A stretch of 64,000 bases of DNA from Anaspis maculata (taxonomy: Eukaryota; Arthropoda; Insecta; Coleoptera; Scraptiidae). Where the stretch lies: contig OX421964.1 of the NCBI GenBank assembly GCA_949128115.1, positions 36,758,177-36,822,176 on the forward strand. Direction: 5' to 3'. Every line of letters begins with the position of its first letter. Position 1 is the stretch's first letter. The notes beneath the pieces were generated by a model. It was not told the origin of the DNA, made no database searches, and worked only from the letters and a program-made list of their open reading frames with translations. Shown here in pieces: positions 12,301 to 24,760 of this stretch. The position numbers were made by a program, and so were the translations under genes.

Positions 12301-12554
12301 AGTATGCAGTAATAAATAGTTTGAAATCAAACGTTGCCTCACAATTGATAATTATTAAGTACCCAACACAAATTCGTAACATAACGTTATAAAATGACCT
12401 ATCACCATTCTAGTGATACTAGAAATTTTTTTCATAAAAACAGCTAAGGGTTCTACGGTCACGTTTTGCTGCTCTTTCCAAATTATGTGAAGAAAAAAAC
12501 CTTTCGCAGGGGGAATTGTTGTGTGATTCCCCGTTATTTCCAAGAATATAGGTA
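9369..12554. other. Long intergenic stretch, largely featureless
   Basis: No convincing gene is seen. Landmarks are a CAG-rich run near 9937-9965, a unique-looking moderately GC-rich island around 10080-10330, and a small element-like stretch at about 11128-11200 with GGTGGCTCCACGGGG and GGGGCGCCAG ends and imperfect flanking repeats. Confidence 0.35.
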
Positions 12555-12870
12555 CAGGGTGTTCACGATAAAATTTACCCCCCTCTAGTAGATTCCCCTT
12601 TGAGATATTTCGATGAACTAAAAGTTTTTTCTTCACGATTTTTTCCAGGGACCTTAAATCGATCCTCTAAAAGTTCTAATTGGTACCGTGTACAGGGTGC
12701 AATATGTGATTTTTTTATTTTAAATGCAACACCCTATATTTTATTCCGTTATTTGGTGGAGCCTTTTTTCTGATTACAAATATAAGTATATGAACTTATG
12801 ATTTGTTTTGACAAATAAGTTGTCAGAAAAATAATGAAATAGGTAGTCAAATAATTTTGTTTCGCGACCA

Positions 12871-13002
12871 GGGGCCCTATTTTCGTGAAACGTGTGATCC
12901 GTTCCTTCTATGCAAAGTTGCTAGGCAACCAGGGCTGTGATTGACTGTCACCTAGGCAACATCACTTGATGATCTGCTCCCCGGTTTCGAAAATAGGGCC
13001 CC
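12871..13002. mobile_element. 132-bp MITE-like element with GGGGCCCTATTTTCG ends
   Basis: A 15-bp near-perfect inverted repeat (GGGGCCCTATTTTCG at the left, CGAAAATAGGGCCCC at the right) bounds a 132-bp insert. A target duplication is not clear, so the superfamily is not assigned. Confidence 0.5.
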
Positions 13003-13150
13003 AGATGGCTTTGGTTTCTGCAGTTCACTTGAAAAGAAGTTAGTTTTGCAGCATTTTGTCTGCAGAATTCAACTCTGCATGGATAAATAGTCTCATTCGT
13101 TCCTAATACAGGGTGTCGCGTAATTTTCAATTTTCAAATAATTTGACTAC

Positions 13151-16100
13151 CAGTGTTGCCGTCTAGACAAGACAAGACAAGAGTTGCCCTACTCTTGTCT
13201 TGTCTTGAAATATCATGATAATTTCGAAATTTTAAGACAAGACTCTAACTCTTGATGGACATTTTTCAAGAGTCTTATAGACTCTTGAAATTGAATTACT
13301 ATAAAACCCCTTCTTCCAAGAAAAATACGTGACAGAAATATGAACATCTTTTAACAAGAAAAACAGAGAAACTGTGACGAATAAGAAGCAATACTGCGAA
13401 TACTCGAATAAAGACTGCGCTTCAATGAAATATTCTACTTGGGTATACTCGAGGGCATACTTAAGTTCAAATTTCAAAACAAATACCCACTTTTATTGGC
13501 ACTGAAATTTATCATTGGTGTGAATGCTGAAAGAAAAGGTTGCCACCGCCACCCCCACCCTGTTAGTAGATGTATTTCTGCAATGGGGTCTTACATAAAA
13601 TGACAAGATACGATTTTATAGCCATAGGTTGATGCCTGAATAAATATAGTCAACTAACTACTGTTCATTTAAAAAAGTACTCAAAAAATCTAGCACCGGA
13701 AAAGGATATAGAAATTTAACTCACCGCAGTCCATCGGCTCGAATCGAGTGAATAAGCAAGCCAAGCACGATACCAGGTTGCATGAACGTCAAGTAACAGT
13801 CAACGGAAGAGTCACAGCCAAAAAAAAGTTGAACAATCAACTTCAATATTATTTCGCTGTTTGGTGTTCGAAACATTGCTGATGCTGAACAAAGAAATGT
13901 AAAACAAAGAAATGTAAATAATTGGGTTTAAGCAGAACCCAGAGTTCCCAGATGTCGTGGTGCGGACGTGGTCCAATATGTTTGTCAAAAATATACCGAT
14001 TATTTGCAGACCTGTGTCAGGTTTCTGCTTATGTCAACCTGACGCGGGCACGTCAGGTTGACACGTCAGGGCACGTGAAGACCAACTCCACTCAAGTTGT
14101 AGAAAGAACACCAGCTTAATCGGTATTTTGCCTTGGTACATTGAAAGGATATCTGGCTGCAGCATGTTGTCTAAATCGTTTTCCTTTTATTGGCAAGAAA
14201 CACTTTGTTGCGCAGCTATTGACCAAAAGCCTCATTGAGCTACCTAATTTCTTAGAAGTTGCGATCTCAGAAGGCGTAGCTATTTTTTTGAGAAGTAGAA
14301 ATGAAGATGTTGGAGCAGCCTTTGAGAAAAAATCACTTGGACGAAACTTTTGCATGAGAACCGGAAAAAAAACAGTAGAGACATACAGAGTCTGAAGGAG
14401 ATGTCATGTGAGTATATAATCACAAGACATTAACATAATTCGACATGGCATTCTCTCTGGTAACGCTTTCCCGTTCTCTGATGCAAAATTGATTTCATAG
14501 TGAACTGCCACCTTAAACCAAAAATCAAATTGTCTTCTGATATATAAAATTCACAATATACAGAAATATGCTTCTATGTGTTGTTTTGTTTTTCCTAATT
14601 TTTATTCATAACTAGTGAATATTCATGGACTGTAGTAGACTGCCTATCAGACACAGCCTGACAGCAACGGTCAATGCATAATGACATGATGGCATGCCTA
14701 GTGCGCAAGCGCAGAACAGGTTTATTGCTTCATTATTCTCCCAATTTGAACTCCCAAATTCCCAGATTTTTTTTAGGGACTTTTGAGACGAGATATTTCA
14801 TATCGTCTGTAGTGATCTCGGTACTTTGATTCCAACAAATAAAAGAAAAATAGTATAAGAACCCATTGCAATCATTTTCATTTGAAATATACGTTGTTTC
14901 AGAAATATTGCTATCCCAGTAGGTCATGAAAATCTAAATGCAGCTTTAGATTTAGTTACAAAAAACGTCAAATCAAAAGTGTAAATCTCATGGAAACTTC
15001 ATTATTTATTTTCATGTTATAAGTCAGATCTTTCACTCCTTTCAGTCAGAAAGTATTTCTTCAGTTTTTTATCGAGTATCACGTGCGGAACCCCATTCAA
15101 GGTGCACTTGAAGAAAGATACATGCAGTTTTGATGTCGAACCGTCTCTGTTTCCGATCTCAGGACTAAAAAAAATAAGCACCTGGGGAGTCAGCAGATTT
15201 CGTTCTTGCCACAGTCTCAATCAACATTGTGCACATATCACACAGGTAGATAGTAAAGCGTTTGATATTCTGTGGTGAAGCAGTAAAGCAAACTCCATGG
15301 CCTTGAGAGGGATCAGATATCAAGGAAGATCTGCTTCTAAAGCCGAGTTACGCTGTTCTACTCCAACTGAGCCTTTTAGTGAAAACAGAAGCACAAAATC
15401 TGGTAGGATATGGCACAACAGACTGTAGGTACTCTGTACCTACTTTTTTGATTGAGACAGGCGCCTGGCAGATTTTTTTCTCGACTGGGCTCAGGGATCC
15501 ACGGCCATTTTTTGGTTGTAAGTAGTGACAAACCTTGGCTTCTTTTTGCCAGTATGCGTTTGACCGTGCAGTACGTTACTAAAGATCAAAGCAACGCGCT
15601 GAATGCTGGCAGCTGCATTGTTGGAATCTCTGAAGAATTCTTCGTAACAGCGTCAAAGTATTTCACGTTCTCTCGCAGATAAACGAACTGAATCCCCACA
15701 CATGGCGTGAAAATTATCAGGTAATCAAAACTAATGAAGGAACAACACAACAGTAACAGTAGGTATAACGTAACAGGAACAACAGTAACTGTATAAGTAA
15801 CACGTACAGATTCTTAAAACTTGCGTTGATAGGTGCTTATTACGATTTTTTTACCAAAAGCTATCCCAGGTGAACAGAAACATGACAGTTTGGATGACAG
15901 TAAAAAACTTGGCGGCTGATTTTGATTGACATGTCACATACTGACTTGGGACTGAAACAATAAACGTTTTAGAACTAGACAAAACTAAAGCGACTTTTAC
16001 CATATACTTCCAATGCCTACTGAGATAGCAATCAATCTGAAACAACGTATAGATATAGTTTTGCACAGCATTTTGTCATACCTTTTACCCTTATTTATAG

Positions 16101-17793
16101 TTGCAGCGGTACGCTAGCAAAATGACCCTGATTCTGCATTTTGTGATATTGCAATGAAATTTGGCATATGTCAACTACGTAGAATTTCAAGTGATTTGAC
16201 CTGCAGCACTCAAAAATTTGTCCATTAGGGGGCGACTGGGGGCCCCTCCAAATTTCAAGATGTCAGTGTTTTTACCATGCACCATTCAGTACCGCCCTAT
16301 CTACCGTACAGGACCTGAACAACTTTGTTCTTGACCATCATAACATTTTTCGTCATGTCAATTCCATTCTTCTTACAGAAAAAAATTATTTCTTTGTCTG
16401 GTCAACAAGTCGAGAAATATATATTTTTTTGGACCACAAAAAGATTGTTGAGTCGTTTTTGTGTGATCATCGATAAATCCGCATCCCCTTGATTCATTTA
16501 TGAAAACAAAAGTTTTGCTGTTCTATTCTTTAACGAAGAGGTGACCTCAACATATCATTATTTTCAACATTACCTATTTCAATGTTTTATCCCTAAAAAT
16601 ATGATTATTATTGTACTAATATATAGCTTGAAGTTTTCTTCAACGGTTTGGATGTTGAAACGGCCTCAGATTCCACCTGGAAGCCGTGCATATTAATTTT
16701 TCTGCAAGGCCGTCAAATTTGGCATTTTTGATTTTCTACCGGGAGCGGCCAAAATGTCAATACACACCACTCCGCCCAAGAGTACCGGTTGGTACTTTCG
16801 CACCAACTCTCATTTCAGTATCAGAAAATGCAAAATTGTTAGGCGTGAATATCGTTTTCCGCTAGAGCAAACCGGTGCTCTTGGGCGGAGTGGTGTGTAT
16901 TGACATTTTGGCCGCTCCCGCTAGAAAATCAAAAATGCCAAATTTGACGGCCTTGCAGAAAAATTATTATGTACGGCTTCCAGGTGGAATCTGAGGCAGT
17001 TTCATCATCCACATCGTTGAAGAAAACTTCAAGCTGTATATTAGTATAACAATAATCATACTTACCGAGGTAAAACATTGAAAAAGGTAATGTTGAAAAT
17101 AATGGTAAGTTGAAGTCACTCCTTTGTTGAAAAATAGCACTGCAAAAGTTTTCTTTTCATAAATGAATCAAGGGGATGCGGATTCATCGATGATCGCACA
17201 AAAACTACTCAACAATCTATTGGTGGTCCAAAAAAAAATTATTTTTCAATTTGTTGACCAGGCAAAGAAATTATTTTTTTTCTATAAGAAGAATGGGATT
17301 GACATGACGAAAAATGTTATGATGGTCAAGAACAAAGTTGTTTAGGTTCTGTAAGGTAGATAGGGCGGTACTGAATGACGCATGGGAAAAATTCAGACAT
17401 TTTGAAATTTTGAGGGGCCTCCAGTCGCCCCCTAATGGACAAATTTTTGAGTGCTGCGGGTCAAATCACTTGAAATTATATGTAGTTTGCATACGCCAAA
17501 TTTCATTGCAGTATCACAAAATGCAGAATCAAAAAGCGTACCGCTGCAACTATTATGTTATTTTATATTGTCAATAAACTCTGTAAGCAATCTCCAAGGT
17601 AATAGCTAATCACACATTCAGTAGAAAATAAAAACCATCAACGGAGAGCAATATATCTGATTTTTTTTCATTTTCCCTTTTTAAGGGTCTAATCAAGACT
17701 CTTGATCTTGACAGCCCTATTCTTGTCTTGTCTAAGTCTTGACGCCTTTTCAAGACAAGAGTCTAGAAAGTCTAACTCTAGACGGCAACACTA
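13151..17793. mobile_element. hAT-type element with subterminal AAGAC repeats
   Basis: The ends are CAGTGTTGCCGTCTAGAC and GTCTAGACGGCAACACTA-like sequence, flanked by the perfect 8-bp repeat TTGACTAC (13143-13150 and 17794-17801). Just inside each end are AAGAC/GTCTT pentamer runs, about 13165-13260 and 17690-17765. hAT transposases commonly bind subterminal repeats, which these resemble. Weaker inverted homology exists inside: TGTTTCAGAAATATTGCTA near 14893 is mirrored by TAGCAATCAATCTGAAACA near 16026. No transposase was recognised. A 1.46-kb foldback (16098-17552) sits in its right half. Confidence 0.75.
16098..17552. mobile_element. Foldback element with 3-bp TTA target duplication
   Basis: The ends TAGTTGCAGCGGTACGC and GCGTACCGCTGCAACTA are a perfect 17-bp inverted repeat, flanked by TTA at 16095-16097 and 17553-17555. 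Arms of around 700 bp are mirrored: the GGGCGGTACTGAATG region near 17364 pairs with its complement near 16290, and AGTGGTGTGTATTGACA near 16890 pairs with TGTCAATACACACCACT near 16757. The centre is near 16830. A 3-bp TTA duplication is typical of PIF/Harbinger elements, but no transposase is present. Confidence 0.7.
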
Positions 17794-18739
17794 TTGACTA
17801 CCTATTTTATTATTTTCTTGACAGCTTCCTCGTCAAAATAAATCATGAATGTTATATATCTTCGTAATCAGAAGGAAAGGCTTCATCAAATGACGTGATA
17901 AAATACAGGGTGCTGCGTTTGAAATACATGCAACATGCATTCGATTTACATGTCACTCCCTGTATACGATACCAAATAAAAACTTTTAGATGATCGATTC
18001 CAGATCCTTGGGAAAAATCGTCCAGAAAAAGTTTTTAGTTTTTCAAAATATCTCAAAGGGGAATCTCCTAGAGAGGAGTGAATTTTAACGTGAACATCCT
18101 GTACACATTACACAAAACTTCATTTGTCTGGGTTCTTTGCATCACATTCAAATGGATTTTAATACAATTCCAGTGTTTCCAGCATCCCATCAGTGAGAAG
18201 CAAAGGAAAACGGGCTATATATGAGCGAATAAGGAAAAATCGGCTCAGTGTTTACAGAAGAGTCGTTTGGTGGCGTCGTCCTCGAATTATTGAGTCCGTC
18301 AATAAATTCGCGTATTTAGGATTTGTGTGCAGTGTGTAAAGCGACGCTCGCAGTTTGTAACTAAATCCTTTCAAATGGTATATTGGATTCTGAATAGATG
18401 CGGATGTGTGGCTGCTATACGGATCTTTATGTATAAGAGGCCGTCGTCTCCCCGCGGCGTTCCTCTCGCCTCTTCGCCTCTCTTAAATTTTTCCCTATGT
18501 GCCGTTGGGGTTTTTTCAAATTAGATCTTGTACTTACAATTTTTGTTTCGACAAATTTCATTTGGAGCTAGGCGACAGGCTTGAGCGCACATACCTTGAC
18601 GTTTCTCCCTACTTTTCTCTCAAATAACAGTTGGGGGCCACGCTATACTGATAATAACCCATCATCCCTTCGAATGTCCTAGTGTTATGCGACTGTGTAT
18701 ATATTTATACGCGATCCACCCTTTACCGACCTACGCGAT

Positions 18740-18900
18740 TAAATAGGCATTCAGTGCACAATGGGAGCTGATTGGTGAGACAATTGCCGGTTTTTGCGCT
18801 GTCAATTTGTTTTTGTGCCCCTCACAATGCCGTATAGGCCGTGACAAACACTATGGACGGGCGTGCAACGACAATTTACCAACCATACAATTGCTCCAAC
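18740..18900. promoter_or_regulatory. Candidate regulatory island with clustered ACAAT cores
   Basis: Five ACAAT cores occur on the same strand within about 140 bp (TGCACAATGG, AGACAATTGCC, CTCACAATGCC, CGACAATTTACC, ATACAATTGCTCC), and CCTTTGTTGG follows near 18959. The sequence is non-repetitive and unlike neighbouring transposons. ACAAT is the SOX core on the opposite strand. A role in regulating the nearby Sox gene is a hypothesis only. Confidence 0.3.
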
Positions 18901-20153
18901 ACGAGCGGAATTTTGATTTAGCATTATTTATCGTAAATATATCGAATTATTTTGGCGCCTTTGTTGGAGCGCCTCCCGTGCTCCCATCATAGCATGCGCT
19001 GAATAGACAACTTCGTTATAGGGATTTTTGCGACTAGGGGCCCAATGTGCTCCATTATTGTTGCAAAAATGGAAGATTGTATTGTAGGTCAGGCAGAAAT
19101 AACTGAGTTACGTTAATGATGCCACAATGGAGAGCAACTGATTTCTGGTGATTTTAGGGTTAAAAAAATGGTAGGTTCCAAAATAATGAAACAAATAATC
19201 AAGAAATACTTGTATGTAGGTATGGGTACCTGTCTGGAAGTAGGCTTCACCTAGAATGCTATGCTGAACAGGATGAGAATGAAGGTAGAACGAACTATGT
19301 ATCAGGTGAAAACTATCAACTATCCATTTCTCACTAAGTACTTAGTAATGATGTCTGTATAATACTTCAGAGCTGTTGTAGGCTTCACTCTTCAACGCCC
19401 GTCATCGCGAATAGTTTTTATTCCCTTCTGGAGAGTTCATAAGTCCGCACTTCACCATAATAAAGTCTCCAGTAAATCCGGACATATAACTACCGTTTCT
19501 CTTTTTGCACGTCGGCTCAATTTTTCCAATACCGGCTGAATGGCCCCCTTTCAAAGGCCAAACTTGCGGGCGGGATCTTGATAAAGCTTTCTATAAGTGA
19601 GAATGGCGCAGGAATAATATCGTAAACTTTACAAATCCCATTTGGAATTGTGACTTTTATGTTGGCTGAAAGCGGATTTGGGCTTTTGGCTCTTTTTTGT
19701 TGCGCTCTCGCACACTGTGCTCCTCTCGAAAAGCACACACCGCCACACCATCAAGAGACTCGCTGCTCATCGCGGTGCGTCTCCACGTCCGAAACGGGGG
19801 CGATAATTAGGTCCTCCATTCATTGGATGCGATGGCTTGTGTCAAAACTCAAAAGCTATCGAATCACTTTCTTTTCAGTTGTCAAAAGTTCGGATATGTG
19901 TGCCTGCCTACTCAGTTTGAAATCACTTATACAGCTAAAACTTTATCAAGTACCTACCCACCTGTATACAGGACAGGACAGAGTGTTTTACGAAATAACC
20001 GACATAGCTTAGGGGTAGATGTTCTTTTTTCGAAACAAATCACAATCTGGATTCGAAATTTTTTTGATATCCTCTGTTTCCAGTATAGGGTAATTTATGT
20101 ATTCAACTGAAAACTATGCTTTGCCATAGTTATATTACCAATAGATGATCATA

Positions 20154-20273
20154 CCGTATGATCAAAAACTTTCCTCCTCTAGGCAGTCTGTGGTCTGGTC
20201 ATTGGCAGGCAAACGAGGCTGATTTTGGTCAGGCCACAACCTGCCTAGAGGAGAATAGTTTTTTATCATACGG
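20154..20273. mobile_element. 120-bp hairpin MITE, TA-flanked
   Basis: CCGTATGATCAAAAAC at the left pairs with GTTTTTTATCATACGG at the right, with TA on both sides. CTCCTCTAGGCAG and CTGCCTAGAGGAG extend the stem to about 40 bp. TA flanks suggest the Tc1/mariner group. Confidence 0.65.
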
Positions 20274-20419
20274 TACATAGGACGACTGCACTTTCTCAGG
20301 TGTGTTCTATTCCAAGAACCTTTGTAGCACCCCACTCATTATTGAAAAGAATACAGGATCATACTCAAAACTTTGTTCTTCAAGCTTCTGTCAAAAAAGT
20401 CACCCTGTTAGTGATACAT

Positions 20420-20745
20420 ACTTAAATTGTTTGGCACTCTTCAGTTTATTTGGAACAAAAAAATAATAACTGGAATTTTTCAGGGATTTTGTCATAAATT
20501 TCAAATTAAATCATTTGAACGCCACTCCAGATGGTCAAACAAAATCACCATTTTCGCCTTGGTGTTTTACCTAACCAAAGATAATTTCTTTGGTTAGTTA
20601 GAACACCAAATATGCAACGGTGACTTTCTTTGGCCATTTGAAATAACGTTTGACTGATTTGAAGCGAAATTTTGAAAGAACATTCCTGGAAAATTTGTCA
20701 CTAATCTTTTCTTTGAATCAGTTGGTTGAAGAGTGCCAATAGACA
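20420..20745. repeat. Imperfect palindrome about 320 bp long
   Basis: TTGGCACTCTTCA near 20440 pairs with TGAAGAGTGCCAA near 20728, and CTAACCAAAG near 20572 pairs with CTTTGGTTAG near 20591. The centre is at about 20584. No target duplication was identified. Confidence 0.55.
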
Positions 20746-21660
20746 ATTTGAGAAACGCTTTTTGTAGCATATTTCATGTATAGTTTCTGAATATGACTAA
20801 GATTGTTAGAATAGTCTGTACCGGATGACATTTTAAACAGAAACTCGAAGAACAAGGCTTTGAACACAGTCCAGTATATTTATTTTCATGAATGAATAGG
20901 GCGCTACATAGGCCCTTGATGTTAGAATACACCTGGAAAATGTAAATCGATTCTATTGATGGATGCGTGAGATATGGCCCATGAGAGTTTCCGGTTGAGC
21001 ACGTAAATACAGGCTGTCTTAAAAGTATCGTATTCCGGGTCAAGTGTGGTATAACCTATAGGGTATAACGAATCCACTGAAAAACACAAGAAAAATAATT
21101 TAAAAAATTAATGACGTTTATTTTTGAAGATATGGGGGGCTTATTGGTTGGAAGTTCGCCCCTCACTATTTCCGTTATTCAAAGTATTTTGGATGACTGT
21201 TTATGAGAAGCAATATTCAATAAAAGTTATCACCCAGTGGGTGTGCACTGAACTTTCCTTTAGGGCTGTATTCATCAGTAGGTAAAAATTATTCAAAGGA
21301 TTTCTTTCTCAAAAATGGAGATTGAAACTCAATTTTTTGTATACGGTGTACTGAGTGTATTACAAAATTGAGTGCAGAGCGTTTTTTCAATTATCTGGAA
21401 AAATTTCTTTTTTCTTTTTGGTCAACAACTTTTTTCAAAACGGCTCTGTACTAAATTTTTTTGTCTCTCAAAATTATAAAACAGTTGATAATTTTTTTGT
21501 TTGTCAAAAAATGTCTTAGTAATCCTTCAGAAACTTTTCCAGTGTTTTAGGGCTATTGGGCTCCTGAAAAAATGTGGGGTAATCCAAATGGAAACAATGT
21601 GAACAAACATTTAATAGAATCTCATCAAAATCTCTATATCTCTTCAAGTATCTTTATTTT

Positions 21661-24337
21661 TTAAGGAACAAATATTGATACACTGCATATCTCTTTGAGG
21701 TACACCGGGACAAAATTTGAACCAGCAATACTTTGCATCTATTGGTACATCGGGACAAGAAATGTACCACTTTGAAATGATTTTTTGCTTTCGTACGCAT
21801 CGGTTTAAATTGTGTCCCGCTACTCTAAGCACATACATTGGGACCAATTATACACGAATTCGCGGTTTTCCAATTTCTCGGAAGTTGCTGACAAGTTTTT
21901 GCAGGGTCTTGGAAACGGCTGCAAGAGCTAGTGCTTTCAAGGTAAGTTTTTCTTTGATAAATCTCGATAAAATAGCGTTCAATGCCAAAAATTGATACGT
22001 TAGAACTTGGTGAATAGCGTAATGTACATATTACGTGTTTTTGACTCGATGGACTATCGAAAAATGACGCAAAGCTCGCGGGTCATCAATTGTCCCACCA
22101 TACATTTAGGCGTTTTTACTTGTTTCTTAGATATTATGGCAAGCAGACGATCCAGAGTTGAGCGGGATGCTCTACCGTTCAACTTGGTTGGGATGACGGT
22201 TGACGACCTTTATGATGAAATAGATGCCATAGACAACACCCATTGTGCCGAAATTCCATCAGGAAGCGAATCTGACAACGATAGCGAAGACGAAGTGACA
22301 ATGAAGCTATCGCCAGCGACGTTGACTCTGCAGGACATGTATTATCAGCAGCAGCAGCCGTTGCTCCAGACGTTGCAGCAGACGTTATTTTGTCGGAATC
22401 GTCTGAGTCCGATGAATCTTCAGATTGGGATACAGAAGACGATATTCCTTTGGCCCAGCTCGTAGATCCAAAAGTCACCTGGACGTGTCGCAATCCAAAT
22501 GATGTTATGGCTCCTCCCGAAATCTTCACGCAAACATGCGGAGTTCCTCAATTCATCAGTGATTTAGTGGATCCCACGCCATATGAATTGTTCAATTTAC
22601 TGATCACCGACGATATTTTGAATGACATTGTATTTCAAACTAATCTGTATGCGGAGCAGCGGTACCAAACCTCTGGAAAACTTTATCAGAAGACGAATAC
22701 TGCGGAAGTAAAAACGTTCTTGGGTATCAACTTACTGATGGGATTCAAAAAACTTCCTTCTTACCGAGATTTCTGGAGCACATCACCCGATTTGCATGAT
22801 CCATATATCAGCAGACTGATGACTCTTCATCGTTTTGGTTGGCTCCTGAGCAACATTCACTTGAATGACAACACACTAATGCCAGGAAGAAACACTGCTA
22901 ACTATGACAAATTATACAAGGTACGTCCATTTTTGGAAGCGTTGAGAGAAAATTTCAGGAACTGTTTACTTCCACACGAAAATCTTTCCATTGATGAATC
23001 TATGATCAAATTCAAAGGTCGCTCAAGTTTGAAGCAGTATATGCCGAAAAAACCCGTAAAAAGAGGGTACAAAGTATGGATGGTAGCTGATCAGTCAGGG
23101 TACTGCTGGGATTTTGAAATTTATACCGGTAAGACAGATTCCGTCGAGAAGAGTTTGGGGGCAAGGGTTGTGAAGACCTTGTCAACCCGTTTGGAGGGCA
23201 AACACCACAGAATTTTCTTCGATAACTTTTTCACAAGTGTGAAGTTGATGGGAGATCTTCTGAAAAAAGATATTTATGCCTGTGGGACTGTCATCGCCAA
23301 CAGAAAAAATCTCCCAAAATTTTCGCCAGACAAATCCATGAAAAGAGGAGACTATGAACATTATCGAAGCAATACAGACGTACGTGCATTCAAGTGGAGA
23401 GATAAGAGAACCGTTCACTTGAACCGTTGAGCAATTTTCACGATGCGCTGCAAACAACTGAAGTCAAGAGAAAGACACGAGATGGAACCATTGAAAACGT
23501 TCCATGTCCCGTGGTTCTGACAGATTATAACAGATCCATGAACTCAGTCGACAAATTTGATCAGATGAGGTCGGTGTACGGTTTGGACAGAAAAAATAAG
23601 AAGTGGTGGCACCGCATAATGTTTTTTTTTCTTCGACGCATGTGTTGTGAATGCTTTTGTCCTCTATAAATTGTTGAAGAGGCCCACCAAATCCATGAAA
23701 GATTTTCGGAGGATGATCATCGACAGCCTTGTGGCTGATAAACTCGTATCTCAAACTAAAATAATTCTTCCGGTGCAACTCACGATTCCAATTAAAAAAG
23801 GGAAGCCTTGCCAAACAGAAGCCGTGAGATTGACAAACAGTGCCCACCAACCCATACGAACGACAAGGCGCCGGTGTGCAAGATGTAGTACGACGAAATT
23901 TGAAGTACGCACCAATTGGCTATGTTCTGTATGCAAAGTTCCATTGTGTTTGGGGAAAGACAAAACATGTTTCCAAATTTACCACCAAAAATGAGTTGTA
24001 GAAAAAGCAAGTGCCTACTTTTGTTATCATATTTTCGAAATAAAATCTAATTTTTTTGCTGATTTGACACCTATATAATTTCTAAAATTAATAAACGTTT
24101 AATAATTTATACTTCTTTTAGTTTTCCTTCTGGTATGGTGGGTTGAAATATGACCCACACAGTTTTTTCAAAAAATGAATGAAATAAAAAATAAATAAAT
24201 AAATTTCCATCTTGACCCAAAGATTATCTAAGCAGTACCCAAATATTCCAATGAAAACTGAGTTTTTATTTTTACTGTACCACTAGGGTTATTTTTAGAG
24301 GTAGTTTTCTGTACCGCAAAGAGATATACAGCCTTAA
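21661..24337. mobile_element. piggyBac-type element with TTAA target sites
   Basis: TTAAGG at 21661 and CCTTAA ending at 24337 bound the element. Close inside both ends is a shared inverted block, CATATCTCTTTGAGGTAC near 21687 and GTACCGCAAAGAGATATAC near 24311. The left end has about 14 extra bases between TTAAGG and that block. TTAA duplication is the defining feature of piggyBac insertion and agrees with the transposase inside. Confidence 0.7.
22136..23994 (+). pseudogene. piggyBac transposase, frameshifted
   Basis: The coding region starts at an ATG (MASRRSRVER) and has an acidic, serine-rich N-terminus (SESSESDESSDWDTED). The piggyBac DDE domain follows. The three catalytic aspartates are visible in separate blocks: LSIDESMIKFKG, RIFFDNFFTS and MNSVDKFDQM. 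The C-terminus is a cysteine-rich zinc-binding domain with CARC, CSVC and CFQIYH. Length of about 600 codons matches the family. Three breaks inactivate it: a frameshift between about 22290 and 22390, an in-frame TGA with frame change near 23428, and a shift in the T-run near 23625-23635. It would cut and paste DNA at TTAA if intact. Assignment is firm; the gene is dead or the assembly has indels. Confidence 0.9.
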
Positions 24338-24760
24338 CATACAGGTGATTCATATTTCAAAAATTCATTTTCCTTATAATAACGCCACTAATTTTTTCTA
24401 TGAAAACTAGAAGATGCATGTCTTGTTTTGGATTATTCAGTTAACCAATGGAATATTTCACAAGCATCAGTGGAGAAAATTGGGTTTTTGTGATGAATGA
24501 CTCACCCTGTATCGTGAGCAGAAATTCAGTGCGCACCCACTAATTAATAATTTTCACTGATAGGTCTATCACAAACAGTTCCACAAAATCACTCAAACAG
24601 CAAAAATAGAGGGGGGCGAAGTTCCACACTTTGAACCTCTATACTTGACATAGTATAAAAACGTCATTAATTTTTTTAAATATTTTTCTCGTGTTTTTGC
24701 GTGGATTCTATATAATGTACCGCTATGGACTCGAAATGCGATACTTTTCAGACACCTGTA

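Larger units (their letters stand above)
12555..18101. mobile_element. TA-flanked foldback element, hugely expanded by nested insertions
   Basis: The left end CAGGGTGTTCACG (after TA at 12553-12554) is mirrored by CGTGAACATCCTG before TA at 18102-18103. Arms of about 300 bp continue inwards: the block with CTCTAGTAGATTCCCC near 12594 pairs with GGGGAATCTCCTAG near 18058, and GAAATAGGTAGTC near 12840 pairs with GACTACCTATTTT near 17797. Between the arms lie a small GGGGCCC-ended element, a second CAGGGTGTCGCG end near 13112, and the 4.6-kb hAT element at 13151-17793. Confidence 0.65.
18110..21000. other. Mostly unique intergenic DNA
   Basis: Outside the entries listed separately (18740-18900, 20154-20273, 20420-20745) I find no gene. 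An open frame at 19659-20012 starts with a hydrophobic stretch resembling a signal peptide, but has no recognised homology and no coding support. Confidence 0.35.
21010..24758. mobile_element. TA-flanked foldback element interrupted by a piggyBac element
   Basis: The ends CAGGCTGTCTTAAAAGTATC and GATACTTTTCAGACACCTG are flanked by TA at 21008-21009 and 24759-24760. Arms of about 400-650 bp are mirrored: TTAATGACGTTTA near 21108 pairs with AAAACGTCATTAA near 24657, and GGGTGTGCACTGAA near 21239 pairs with TTCAGTGCGCACCC near 24525. The piggyBac insertion at 21661-24337 lies between the arms. Confidence 0.7.

Noticed and set aside
19659..20012. Frame with a signal-peptide-like start
   Set aside because: The hydrophobic start is suggestive, but the rest is unremarkable and no homology or splice structure is evident.
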